From: Actinomycetes bacterium
GTDB taxonomy: Bacteria > Actinomycetota > Actinomycetes > Propionibacteriales > Nocardioidaceae
Reading direction: 5' to 3'
Assembly: GCA_023460975.1 (NCBI GenBank)
Contig: JAEWOG010000085.1
Coordinates: 1 to 44,345 of the forward strand
Length of the DNA: 44,345 bases
The notes under the pieces are model-generated. The model worked only from the letters and a program-made list of their open reading frames with translations. It searched no databases and was not told where the DNA came from. A program made the position numbers and the translations under genes. Positions 1 through 6,501 of this stretch are shown one piece after another (the first letter of the stretch is position 1; every line of letters begins with the position of its first letter).

Positions 1-1
1 G

Positions 2-57
2 GGGGGGCGGGGGGCGGGGGGCGGGGGGCGCGGGGCGCGGGGCTCGGGGCTCGGGGC
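2..57. repeat. 7-bp tandem repeat, G-rich, at the left edge
   Basis: Eight consecutive heptamers change stepwise: four GGGGGGC, two GCGGGGC, then two TCGGGGC, followed by TCC. The register is exact from base 2, and the array probably continues beyond the window. The top strand has many G-runs and could form quadruplexes. No coding sequence was recognised here. An assembly artefact at a sequence end cannot be excluded. Confidence 0.8.
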
Positions 58-65
58 TCCAGGAT

Positions 66-101
66 GCTCAGGTTCCCCCGCATCAGCGGGGGATCCTGAA
101 C
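66..101. terminator. Strong hairpin, possible bidirectional terminator
   Basis: The 16-nt arms (66-81 and 86-101) match at 14 of 16 positions in inverted orientation around an ATCA loop. The inner stem CCCCCGC/GCGGGGG is perfect. There is no T-tract, as is common for actinobacterial hairpins. It lies between the heptamer repeat and repeat cluster 1. It could end transcription of the minus-strand amidohydrolase gene or of an unseen gene to the left; that role is inference. Confidence 0.5.
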
Positions 102-164
102 TTATGGGGGTGTGCACACCACTGGAAGTTCACGACACGCCCACGAGGTCCGCGCCTCGGGCCT

Positions 165-423
165 GCGTCATACGTTCCGGCGCTCCCCGCGCCGTGCGTC
201 ATACGAAGCCGTCCTGGCAGGCGATGTGTCATACGGACCCGTACGTATTGGTGCGGGTTTGTATGACGCGGGGCCCAACCGCGCCGGGTTTGTATGACGC
301 GGGACCCAACCGCGCCGGGTTCGTATGACGCGGGACCCAACCGCGCCGGGTTTGTATGACGCGGGGCCGGACCACACCCCGTTTGTATGACGCGGGGCCA
401 AACCCGCCCGGTTCGTATGACGC
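165..423. repeat. Phased dyad repeat array, cluster 1 (3 left arms, centre, 6 right arms)
   Basis: Left arms GCGTCATAC start at 165, 196 and 226 (the last reads GTGTCATAC). Right arms GTATGACGC start at 261, 292, 323, 354, 385 and 415. Steps are 30-31 bp. The 26-bp centre (235-260) carries CGTACGTATTGGTGCG. The spacers between right arms are near-identical (GGGACCCAACCGCGCCGGGT type), so this side is also a 31-bp tandem repeat. A 31-bp period is not a multiple of 3, so open frames through it are incidental. The same family recurs at 13365-13801. No gene was recognised in 1-462. Confidence 0.9.
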
Positions 424-462
424 AAGCCCAGCCCCACCGCGACCAGACACCCGTACGAGACC

Positions 463-1947
463 TCAGCAGTCCGTACGCACCCCAGCCACCCAGACGCTCG
501 AGACGAGTTCGCCGCAGCGGGCGAGGCGGGCAGCGACCTGCGCGCTGGGCGCAGACACGTCGTCGGCCACCGGGTTCTCGTCGAGCAGGACGAGGTCCGC
601 GGGGTGACCGGCCGCCACCGTTCCCCAGCCGTCCGTCGATGCCGCGAGCGCCTCGCGCGCGGTGAGCGATTGTTCGGGGTGCCAGGCCTCGGAGTCCGTA
701 CGCCCGCGGTGCACCGCGGCCGCCATGGCGAGCCAGGGGTCCAGCTGCGCGACGGGGGCATCCGAGCCGAGGCGCAAGGCCACCCCGTGTTCGGTCATCG
801 AGCGCAAGGCGAAGCACCGGTCCCCGCGCCCCGGCCACCACTGCTCCGACACCTCGCGGTCGTCGAGGAGGTGCGCGGGTTGCACGCTCGCTGCCACGCC
901 GAGCGCGGCCATCCGAGCCAGGTCCGCGCGGGTCGACAGCTGGACGTGCTCGATCGTTCCGCGCGCCCCGGTCGCGGCGAAGACGTCGAGCGCCTCCGTC
1001 AGCGCCCGGTCGCCGATCGCGTGCACCGCAGCTTCCAAGCCGTGCCCGTGGGCCCGGCGCAGCAGATCCTCCAACTCCGCGGCACTCTGGTTGGCGGCGC
1101 CGTGGACACCGGTGCCGGCGTACGGCTCACAGCACCAGGCCGTGCGCGTGTTGAGGGAGCCGTCGCTGATCACCTTCAGCGGACCCATCGTCAACCTCGC
1201 ATCCCCCGCGAGCGGGTCCCCCGACCGCAGCCCCGCGGCCAGGACGCCGTCGAGCCCGTCGGCGTACGTCGCCATCCGGACGCGGACCAGGTCGGCACCG
1301 GCCTGCCAGCGTGCGGCCCACGTCCGTGGCGCGTTGTCGAACTCGAAGTCGACCATGCCGACGATCCCGACCGCCCGGGCCCGTGCCATCGCCCGTGCGT
1401 ACGCCCGCGGCGAGGCCTCGTCGTCGAGCAGTTCGCCCAACCGGGCGTAGGCCGCGAACCATTCCGACTCGCTCACCACCCCCGCCGTCATCGGCAGGCC
1501 CAGCCACGCGAGTCCGGCGCTGTTGAGCCACCCGTGATGGGCATCGCCCGCGATGAGAACGACGGGCACGTCAAGCCCCAGGGCGTCCAGCGCGGCCGTT
1601 GCCGGCTGCTCGCCCCAGGTCGCGGGGCGGTGCCCGAATCCGACGACCGCCTCCCCCGGTTGCGACGCCGCACGGGCGACCACAGTCGCAGTCGCCTCAT
1701 CGACGGAGGACACCTCCGACAGGTCCAGGCGCGCCGCGCCGCGGACCCACTGGCCCAGGTGCACGTGCGCATCCCACAGGCCGGGCATCAGCCAGCGCCC
1801 CTGCGCGTCGAACTCCTCCTCCGCCCGCGCTGCCAGCCCCTGCCCCACCTCGGTGACGGAGCCGTCGACGAGCCGTACGTCGAGGACCTCGGCGTCCTCA
1901 CTCCCGCCCGGCTCCAGCCGCACCAGGCGTGTGTCGCGGATCAGCAT
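463..1947 (-). CDS. YtcJ-like metal-dependent amidohydrolase
   Basis: A 494-aa amidohydrolase of the Amidohydro_3/YtcJ family, predicted to be a cytoplasmic hydrolase of amide or N-acyl bonds; its substrate cannot be told from sequence. Visible motifs in order are DAHVHL (D59, H61, H63; metal ligands), GDAHHGWLNS, KVISDGSLNTRTA (the conserved Lys region), HAIGDRA, IEHVQLS and RLGSDAPV near the C-terminus (the Asp motif). The start at 1947 is chosen because the family N-terminus begins there and a TACCGT -10-like element (1954-1959) ends 6 nt before it. An open frame continues upstream to 2487 but runs across the oppositely oriented gene. It is divergent from the 1987 gene across only 39 bp. 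Repeat cluster 1 lies just beyond its 3' end. Confidence 0.88.
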   Translation of the reverse strand: MLIRDTRLVRLEPGGSEDAEVLDVRLVDGSVTEVGQGLAARAEEEFDAQGRWLMPGLWDAHVHLGQWVRGAARLDLSEVSSVDEATATVVARAASQPGEAVVGFGHRPATWGEQPATAALDALGLDVPVVLIAGDAHHGWLNSAGLAWLGLPMTAGVVSESEWFAAYARLGELLDDEASPRAYARAMARARAVGIVGMVDFEFDNAPRTWAARWQAGADLVRVRMATYADGLDGVLAAGLRSGDPLAGDARLTMGPLKVISDGSLNTRTAWCCEPYAGTGVHGAANQSAAELEDLLRRAHGHGLEAAVHAIGDRALTEALDVFAATGARGTIEHVQLSTRADLARMAALGVAASVQPAHLLDDREVSEQWWPGRGDRCFALRSMTEHGVALRLGSDAPVAQLDPWLAMAAAVHRGRTDSEAWHPEQSLTAREALAASTDGWGTVAAGHPADLVLLDENPVADDVSAPSAQVAARLARCGELVSSVWVAGVRTDC

Positions 1948-1953
1948 GAGGCA

Positions 1954-1959
1954 ACGGTA
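1954..1959 (-). promoter_or_regulatory. -10 element TACCGT, leaderless start of the amidohydrolase
   Basis: TACCGT on the minus strand ends 6 nt before ATG 1947, so transcription would begin at or next to the start codon. It lies back to back with the plus-strand -10 at 1973-1978. Confidence 0.5.
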
Positions 1960-1972
1960 GTGCGGGCCTCGT

Positions 1973-1978
1973 CTAGGC
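1973..1978 (+). promoter_or_regulatory. -10 element TAGGCT, leaderless start of the 1987 gene
   Basis: TAGGCT ends 8 nt before ATG 1987, and no Shine-Dalgarno sequence is present. The same spacing recurs at many genes in the window. Confidence 0.5.
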
Positions 1979-1986
1979 TGAGCGGC

Positions 1987-2628
1987 ATGGGTCGACGGGG
2001 GTGGATGCTGCTGACGGCACTGCTCGTCCTCGGTGGCATCGGCGGCTACGCAGGCTCGTACGCCATCGACTCGCGCCCCGACTCCGGCGGCGTCGCCGCA
2101 CCTGTCGAGGCAACACCCACGATCCCGGCCGACGTGATCCCCGAGATCGCCCCCGACCCGGACAACCCACCGCTGCGCCGCGGGCTCGAACTCACCACCG
2201 ACACCATCGGCCTGGGCATGACGCTGACCGAGTTCCCCGTCCCGAAGGGGTGGCAGCGCATCCAGCTCAACAGCAACGAGCTGAAGTACAAGGCACCCGG
2301 CTACCCAGACAACACCTACATCCTGCGCGTGGAGGAGGTCGGCAGCGACAACCGGACGATCGACAGCATCCTGCGCAGCACCGTCAGCGACGTCCGCAGC
2401 GACACGGTGAACTTCACCCAGGTGGCGCGCACCGAGAACAGCGTCGAGTACACCTACATCAGCAGCAAGGACGCGCACTTCAGGCACGCGTTCCGCATCT
2501 GGCTCGACATGCAGGGCAACGGGACAGCCGACCTGGAGTTCGCGATCACCGGAAGGGCCGTCGACGCCGCCGGCATGGAGGAACTGATCGGGCTCGTCGC
2601 CGACGGCGCCCGCCTCGTCAACGGCTGA
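1987..2628 (+). CDS. Membrane-anchored extracytoplasmic protein, unknown function
   Basis: A 213-aa protein. It has one N-terminal hydrophobic segment (about residues 6-24, from WMLLTALLVLGGIGGYAGSY), then a Pro/Asp-rich linker to about residue 70, then a compact globular domain. It lacks a lipobox, so it is probably an uncleaved signal anchor with the domain outside the membrane. The domain begins at LTEFPVPKGWQRIQL and ends with a helix (AAGMEELIGLVADGARL). This layout resembles LpqN/PsbP-Mog1-like sensor domains, and the extracytoplasmic end of the kinase at 2764-4230 has a similar pattern; the resemblance is inferred by eye. No catalytic motif was seen. The leaderless-type -10 at 1973 supports ATG 1987. 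Confidence 0.75.
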   Translation: MGRRGWMLLTALLVLGGIGGYAGSYAIDSRPDSGGVAAPVEATPTIPADVIPEIAPDPDNPPLRRGLELTTDTIGLGMTLTEFPVPKGWQRIQLNSNELKYKAPGYPDNTYILRVEEVGSDNRTIDSILRSTVSDVRSDTVNFTQVARTENSVEYTYISSKDAHFRHAFRIWLDMQGNGTADLEFAITGRAVDAAGMEELIGLVADGARLVNG

Positions 2629-2653
2629 ACGCGCCTGCCAACGTGCAGGACCC

Positions 2654-2757
2654 GCGTGGTTTCGACAGGCTCAACCAGCGACGCTGCCGCTCAACCAGCG
2701 ACGCTGCCGCTCAACCAGCGTGCGGGACCCGCGTGGTTTCGACAGGCTCAACCAGCG
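2654..2757. repeat. Intergenic REP-like repeats (GTGGTTTCGACAGGCTCAACC)
   Basis: Two copies of a 27-bp unit beginning GCGTGGTTTCGACAGGCTCA lie at 2654-2680 and 2731-2757. Between them are two tandem copies of the 20-bp unit ACGCTGCCGCTCAACCAGCG (2681-2700, 2701-2720). The word belongs to a repeat type commonly seen in intergenic DNA of Nocardioides-like and related actinobacteria. It sits between two converging genes (2628 and 2764). Confidence 0.85.
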
Positions 2758-2763
2758 GTAGGG

Positions 2764-4230
2764 TCACAGCCCGTGCACGGTGACCTGGTCGAGGACCCGG
2801 TTGGCCTCGGCGCCGGAGTCGGCGCGGACCTGGATCCACAGCAACTGGTTGGCCGTGACCTGCATGAGCCGCTCGACCACCACGTCGGCCCCGCTGCACC
2901 CGCTCGAGATGACGGTGATCGACTCACCTTCGGAGAGGACCTTGCGCACCGGCTGGCGCGTGTCGGCGCACTCCTCGTGCCTCGGCATCGTCTCGACCAG
3001 GTCCTCGCCCGGCAGCATGCCCGCAAACACGCCGGGGGCTGCCGAGTCCGCCTCGTCCCAGCCCTGCGCGGATCCGACGGACAACGCCGGATACTTCACC
3101 GCCTGGCCCGGCGGACGCCAACTCTCGTTGGCCACCACGGCGCCCCAGGCGCGCGGAACCGTGACCGAGATCTGACCCTCCGCGTCGCTGAACGTGACCT
3201 CCCGGTGCTGGACGCGGAACGCCGCCACACCCGCGACGCCGCCCAGAACCAGCGCGGCAACCCCCGCCACAGCCAGCAGGACGCGGCCGCGCACCGGGCT
3301 GCGCGTGGTCAGGGGCATGTCGATCGGACGCGTCTGCGCCCCTCCCGCGGCCCGCACCATCGTGAGGTCCGGGTCGAGCGGCACCCACGCCTCGGGGGCT
3401 TCGTCGAGCACGAGCGTCGGGTCGCTCGCGAGGAACGCGGCCACGAGCGCGTCGACATACTCGGCCACCGAATCGAAGCGGTCCTCGCGATCCGCGCTGA
3501 GGCCGCGCAGCACGACCTCCGCGACCCCGCGCGGCGCCACCCCGTCGAACGACGGCGGCTCGCGGGTCTCGCCCGCGGCGTTGAGGGACGCGTGCTCGTA
3601 CGGAGGTGTGCCGGCCAGCAGCAGATAGGTCAGCGCAGCCAGCGAGTACTGATCGCTGCGCGCGTCCAGGTGCTCGCCGCGCGCCTGCTCCGGGGAGACG
3701 TACGCAGGGGTGCCGCCCACCATCGTCAACCGAGACGACATGTCCATCGCCTTGCCCAGGCCCAGATCGCCCAGCATCACGGCCACGTCCCCGCGCCGCG
3801 TCGTACGGAACAGGACGTTGGCGGGCTTCACGTCACGATGCAGGACGTTTTGTTCGTGCAGCGAGGTCAAGCCCTCGCCAACCTGCCGCAGCACATGCAC
3901 GGCCTGGGGCAGCGCCAGGGGCTCCAGGCCGAGCCGGTCGGCCAGCGTGCCCTGGTCGGCGAACGACATGACCAGGAACGGGCGGCCGTCCTCGAGCTCG
4001 CCCGCGTCGTAGACGCTCACCACGTGCGGGGACTCGACCTTGCGCAGGAACCGGCCCTCTTCGAGGAACCGCTGCCGCACGTGCTCGTCGCCCGTCCAGT
4101 TGTCCGCCAGCACCTTGACCGCGACCGGCGAGTCCAGGTGTTCGTCGTAGGCGAGCCACACGGTCGCGAACGCACCGGCGCCGAGACGACGGCGAACCGG
4201 ATAGCGGCCGAGACGGTTCGGGGCAGACAC
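2764..4230 (-). CDS. Transmembrane Ser/Thr protein kinase (PknB-like)
   Basis: A 488-aa receptor-type Hanks kinase. The cytoplasmic kinase domain (about 1-255) has GAGAFATV (P-loop), VAVKVL (K39), HRDVKPANV (catalytic D133), GDLGLGK (D155, in place of DFG) and TPAYVSPEQA (activation/APE segment). A linker leads to one membrane helix at about 316-338 (VLLAVAGVAALVLGGVAGVA). About 150 residues outside the membrane follow, with Cys residues and a VTVPRAW...VLDQV pattern suggestive of a small ligand-binding sandwich. GTG 4230 is preferred over ATG 4239 because CATAAT (4238-4243) ends 7 nt before it, so ATG 4239 would overlap the -10. The gene is divergent from an ECF sigma gene, so the pair may form a signalling unit, as kinases regulate sigma activity in other actinobacteria (inference). 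Confidence 0.9.
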   Translation of the reverse strand: MSAPNRLGRYPVRRRLGAGAFATVWLAYDEHLDSPVAVKVLADNWTGDEHVRQRFLEEGRFLRKVESPHVVSVYDAGELEDGRPFLVMSFADQGTLADRLGLEPLALPQAVHVLRQVGEGLTSLHEQNVLHRDVKPANVLFRTTRRGDVAVMLGDLGLGKAMDMSSRLTMVGGTPAYVSPEQARGEHLDARSDQYSLAALTYLLLAGTPPYEHASLNAAGETREPPSFDGVAPRGVAEVVLRGLSADREDRFDSVAEYVDALVAAFLASDPTLVLDEAPEAWVPLDPDLTMVRAAGGAQTRPIDMPLTTRSPVRGRVLLAVAGVAALVLGGVAGVAAFRVQHREVTFSDAEGQISVTVPRAWGAVVANESWRPPGQAVKYPALSVGSAQGWDEADSAAPGVFAGMLPGEDLVETMPRHEECADTRQPVRKVLSEGESITVISSGCSGADVVVERLMQVTANQLLWIQVRADSGAEANRVLDQVTVHGL

Positions 4231-4237
4231 TCTGGGC

Positions 4238-4243
4238 ATTATG
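4238..4243 (-). promoter_or_regulatory. -10 element CATAAT for the kinase gene
   Basis: CATAAT on the minus strand ends 7 nt before GTG 4230. This places the transcript start at the codon and decides the kinase start. Confidence 0.5.
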
Positions 4244-4301
4244 GTCCAAGACCCCCCGCACATCGGGGCCACCAACCGCGAGTCGTACGAAGAGGAGCAG
4301 A

Positions 4302-4865
4302 GTGGAACAGTCCGCCGCCACCCCCGACCAGATCGACGACATGGCGCGCCGCGCCAGAGACGGCGATGCGGACGCCATGGAGGATCTGCTGGGCGAGTTG
4401 CGCCCGCGCGTGCTGGCCATCTGCCGTGGGGTTCTGCCCTTCTCCGGCGACGCCGAGGACGCCTGCCAGGAGGCCCTGCTGAGCGTGGCCACCAAGATCG
4501 CCTCGTGGAAGGGCAACGGCCGCTTCACCACCTGGCTGCACGTGGTGGCGGTCAACAGCGCGCGCTCCACCTACCGCCGCCTCAAGCGGCAGGCGACCCC
4601 CGTGGACACCGAGGACCACGCCCACGACCGGCCCGACCCGCGCACGACCAGCGTCATCGCCGGCACCCGGCTGGACCTGCTGGAGGCGTTGGAGGCGATC
4701 GAGGCCGACCACCCGCAGTACGTCGAGCCGCTCGTCCTGCGCGACGTCTACGGACTCCCGTACGAGGAGATCGCCGCGCTGGTCGACGCCCCGCTCGGGA
4801 CGGTGAAGGCGCAGATCCACCACGGCCGCAAGCTGGCTCGGCCGCTGCTGCGCCCCACGGACTGA
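4302..4865 (+). CDS. ECF-type RNA polymerase sigma factor
   Basis: A 187-aa group IV sigma factor. Region 2 lies at about residues 15-95: the AEDACQEALL segment, then GRFTTWLHVVAVNSARSTYRR, which matches the -10 recognition and strand-opening helices. Region 4 lies at about 120-180: LRDVYGLPYEEIAAL then LGTVKAQIHHGRKLAR, the -35 recognition helix-turn-helix. There is no C-terminal extension. GTG 4302 is chosen because AGAGGAG (4291-4297) sits 4 nt upstream; unlike several neighbours this gene has a leader and a Shine-Dalgarno sequence. No anti-sigma gene is adjacent. The divergent Ser/Thr kinase is the only candidate partner in sight. Confidence 0.9.
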   Translation: MEQSAATPDQIDDMARRARDGDADAMEDLLGELRPRVLAICRGVLPFSGDAEDACQEALLSVATKIASWKGNGRFTTWLHVVAVNSARSTYRRLKRQATPVDTEDHAHDRPDPRTTSVIAGTRLDLLEALEAIEADHPQYVEPLVLRDVYGLPYEEIAALVDAPLGTVKAQIHHGRKLARPLLRPTD

Positions 4866-4945
4866 GGCGCGTGTTCCGGAGGATCCGTGGGGCAGATCAC
4901 CCCGGTTTGATCCTGCTCGACGGCCCCCTCGTACGGCCCGCGGCC

Positions 4946-4951
4946 TAGCCT
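4946..4951 (+). promoter_or_regulatory. -10 element TAGCCT for the carboxyltransferase gene
   Basis: TAGCCT ends 6 nt before ATG 4958. The absence of a Shine-Dalgarno sequence suggests a leaderless mRNA. Confidence 0.45.
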
Positions 4952-4957
4952 TGGGTG

Positions 4958-6433
4958 ATGAGCGAACGCCTGTCCGCCCGAGCCCTCGTCGACCTGGTCT
5001 TCGACGCCGGTTCATGGCGCTCGTGGGACGTCCCGCCGCGCCGCGACGGAGTCAGTGAGTCGTACGCCGCCGACCTCGCCGCCGCCGCCGAGCGCAGCGG
5101 GACGGACGAATCCGTCATCACCGGCGAGGCGTTGCTGCGCGGGCGCCGTGTGGCCGTGGTCGTGTCCGAGTTCGGGTTCCTCGCCGGTTCGATCGGGCGA
5201 GCCACCGCCGACCGCCTCATCGCGGCGATCCGCCGCGCCACCGCCGAAGGCCTGCCCCTGCTGGCGGCCCCGGCCAGCGGCGGCACCCGGATGCAGGAGG
5301 GCACCCCCGCATTCCTGCAGATGATCCGGATCACGGAGGCGGTCACCGCGCACAAGGCTCGCCACCTGCCTTACCTCGTCTACCTGCGCCACCCCACCAC
5401 GGGCGGCGTGATGGCCTCGTGGGGATCGCTCGGGCACGTGACCGTGGCCGAGCCGGGCGCGCTGCTGGGCTTCCTCGGGCCGCGGGTGTACGAGGCCCTG
5501 TACGCCGAGCCGTTCCCGACGGGGGTGCAGGTGGCGGAGAACCTCTTCGACCGCGGCCTCGTCGACGCCGTCGTTCCTCCCGAACAGATCGGCGACATCG
5601 TGCACCGGGCATTGGAGATCCTCGCCGCCCGCGCATTGCCCCTGCCCGAGGTCCCCGAACCAGCCGCGGCCACGCTCACCGAGGTCGACACCTGGGACGC
5701 AGTGACCCGCTCGCGGCGCACCGAGCGCCCCGGCGTACGGCGCCTGCTGCGCTTCGGCGCCACCGACGTCGTACCGCTGCACGGCACCGGGCAGGGCGAA
5801 CAGGATCCGGCGCTGGTGCTGGCGCTGGCGAGCTTCGGGTCCGTCCCGTGCGTGTTCCTCGGCCAGGACCGGCGCGGCCAGACCTCCGAGCACCAGATGG
5901 GGCCGCAGGCCCTGCGCGTGGCCCAGCGCGGGATGCGCCTGGCCACCGAACTCGGTCTGCCGCTCGTGACCGTCATCGACACCATGGGGGCCGCGCTCTC
6001 GGCTGCCGCGGAGAACGGCGGCATGGCCGGCGAGATCGCCCGCACCCTGGCTGAGCTGGTCAACCTGCCCGTTCCGACGATCTCCGTGATGCTCGGCGAG
6101 GGCAACGGCGGCGGGGCGCTGGCGCTGATCCCTGCAGACCGCGTCGTGGCCGCCCAGCATGCGTGGCTCTCCCCGCTGCCGCCCGAGGGGGCGAGCGCGA
6201 TCGTGCACCGCGACCTGGAACACGCCCCCGAAATGGCTCGCGCGCAGCGGGTCCTCGCGCTCGACATGCACGCCCGCGGCGCCGTCGACCGGATCATCCC
6301 CGAGCACCCGGATGCCGCCGACGAGCCGGAGGAGTTCTGTCGCCGCGTCGCCGAGGTGCTCACGTACGAGCTCGCCGCGCTGCGCCGCTCCGGCCCGGGC
6401 TCCCCCGCTGCCCGGGCGGGCCGCTACACCTGA
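4958..6433 (+). CDS. Fused beta/alpha acetyl-(acyl-)CoA carboxylase carboxyltransferase
   Basis: A 491-aa carboxyltransferase that moves CO2 from carboxybiotin to an acyl-CoA, probably acetyl-CoA, to give malonyl-CoA. The N-terminal half is AccD-like: SEFGFLAGSIG, PASGGTRMQEGT (oxyanion region) and HPTTGGVMASWGSLGH. The C-terminal half is AccA-like: VIDTMGAALSAAAENGG, ISVMLGEGNGGGALAL and LSPLPPEGASAI. The Cys4 zinc ribbon of stand-alone AccD is absent. Both halves sit in one chain, as known for some actinobacteria. No biotin carboxylase or biotin carrier gene is nearby, so those subunits must be encoded elsewhere. The start is ATG 4958; an in-frame GTG sits just upstream at 4955. Confidence 0.88.
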   Translation: MSERLSARALVDLVFDAGSWRSWDVPPRRDGVSESYAADLAAAAERSGTDESVITGEALLRGRRVAVVVSEFGFLAGSIGRATADRLIAAIRRATAEGLPLLAAPASGGTRMQEGTPAFLQMIRITEAVTAHKARHLPYLVYLRHPTTGGVMASWGSLGHVTVAEPGALLGFLGPRVYEALYAEPFPTGVQVAENLFDRGLVDAVVPPEQIGDIVHRALEILAARALPLPEVPEPAAATLTEVDTWDAVTRSRRTERPGVRRLLRFGATDVVPLHGTGQGEQDPALVLALASFGSVPCVFLGQDRRGQTSEHQMGPQALRVAQRGMRLATELGLPLVTVIDTMGAALSAAAENGGMAGEIARTLAELVNLPVPTISVMLGEGNGGGALALIPADRVVAAQHAWLSPLPPEGASAIVHRDLEHAPEMARAQRVLALDMHARGAVDRIIPEHPDAADEPEEFCRRVAEVLTYELAALRRSGPGSPAARAGRYT

Positions 6434-6487
6434 GCGGCCCGTCTCACGGCGGCGCGAGCGAGGGGGACCCACGCTCTCCGGTGGCCC

Positions 6488-6493
6488 TAGGCT
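6488..6493 (+). promoter_or_regulatory. -10 element TAGGCT for the SDR gene
   Basis: TAGGCT ends 8 nt before ATG 6502, and no ribosome binding site is visible. Confidence 0.45.
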
Positions 6494-6501
6494 CACCGGC
6501 C

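Noticed and set aside
165..423. CRISPR array
   Set aside because: The period is about 31 bp, but only 9 bp are invariant, the spacers are themselves repeated, orientation flips at the centre and no cas gene is nearby.
104..450. Repetitive proteins encoded through cluster 1 (and likewise 13269-13867 through cluster 2)
   Set aside because: The 30-31 bp period is not a multiple of 3, there are no start signals, and open frames occur on both strands only because the repeats lack stops.
1948..2487. N-terminal extension of the amidohydrolase to 2487
   Set aside because: It runs antisense across the well-supported 1987-2628 gene, and the family N-terminus starts at 1947.
4231..4239. ATG 4239 as the kinase start
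   Set aside because: It overlaps the CATAAT -10. GTG 4230 fits the recurring 7-nt spacing and the usual kinase N-terminus.
2656..4482. 608-aa plus-strand open frame
   Set aside because: It is the antisense of the Ser/Thr kinase, is Arg/His-rich and carries no recognisable domain.
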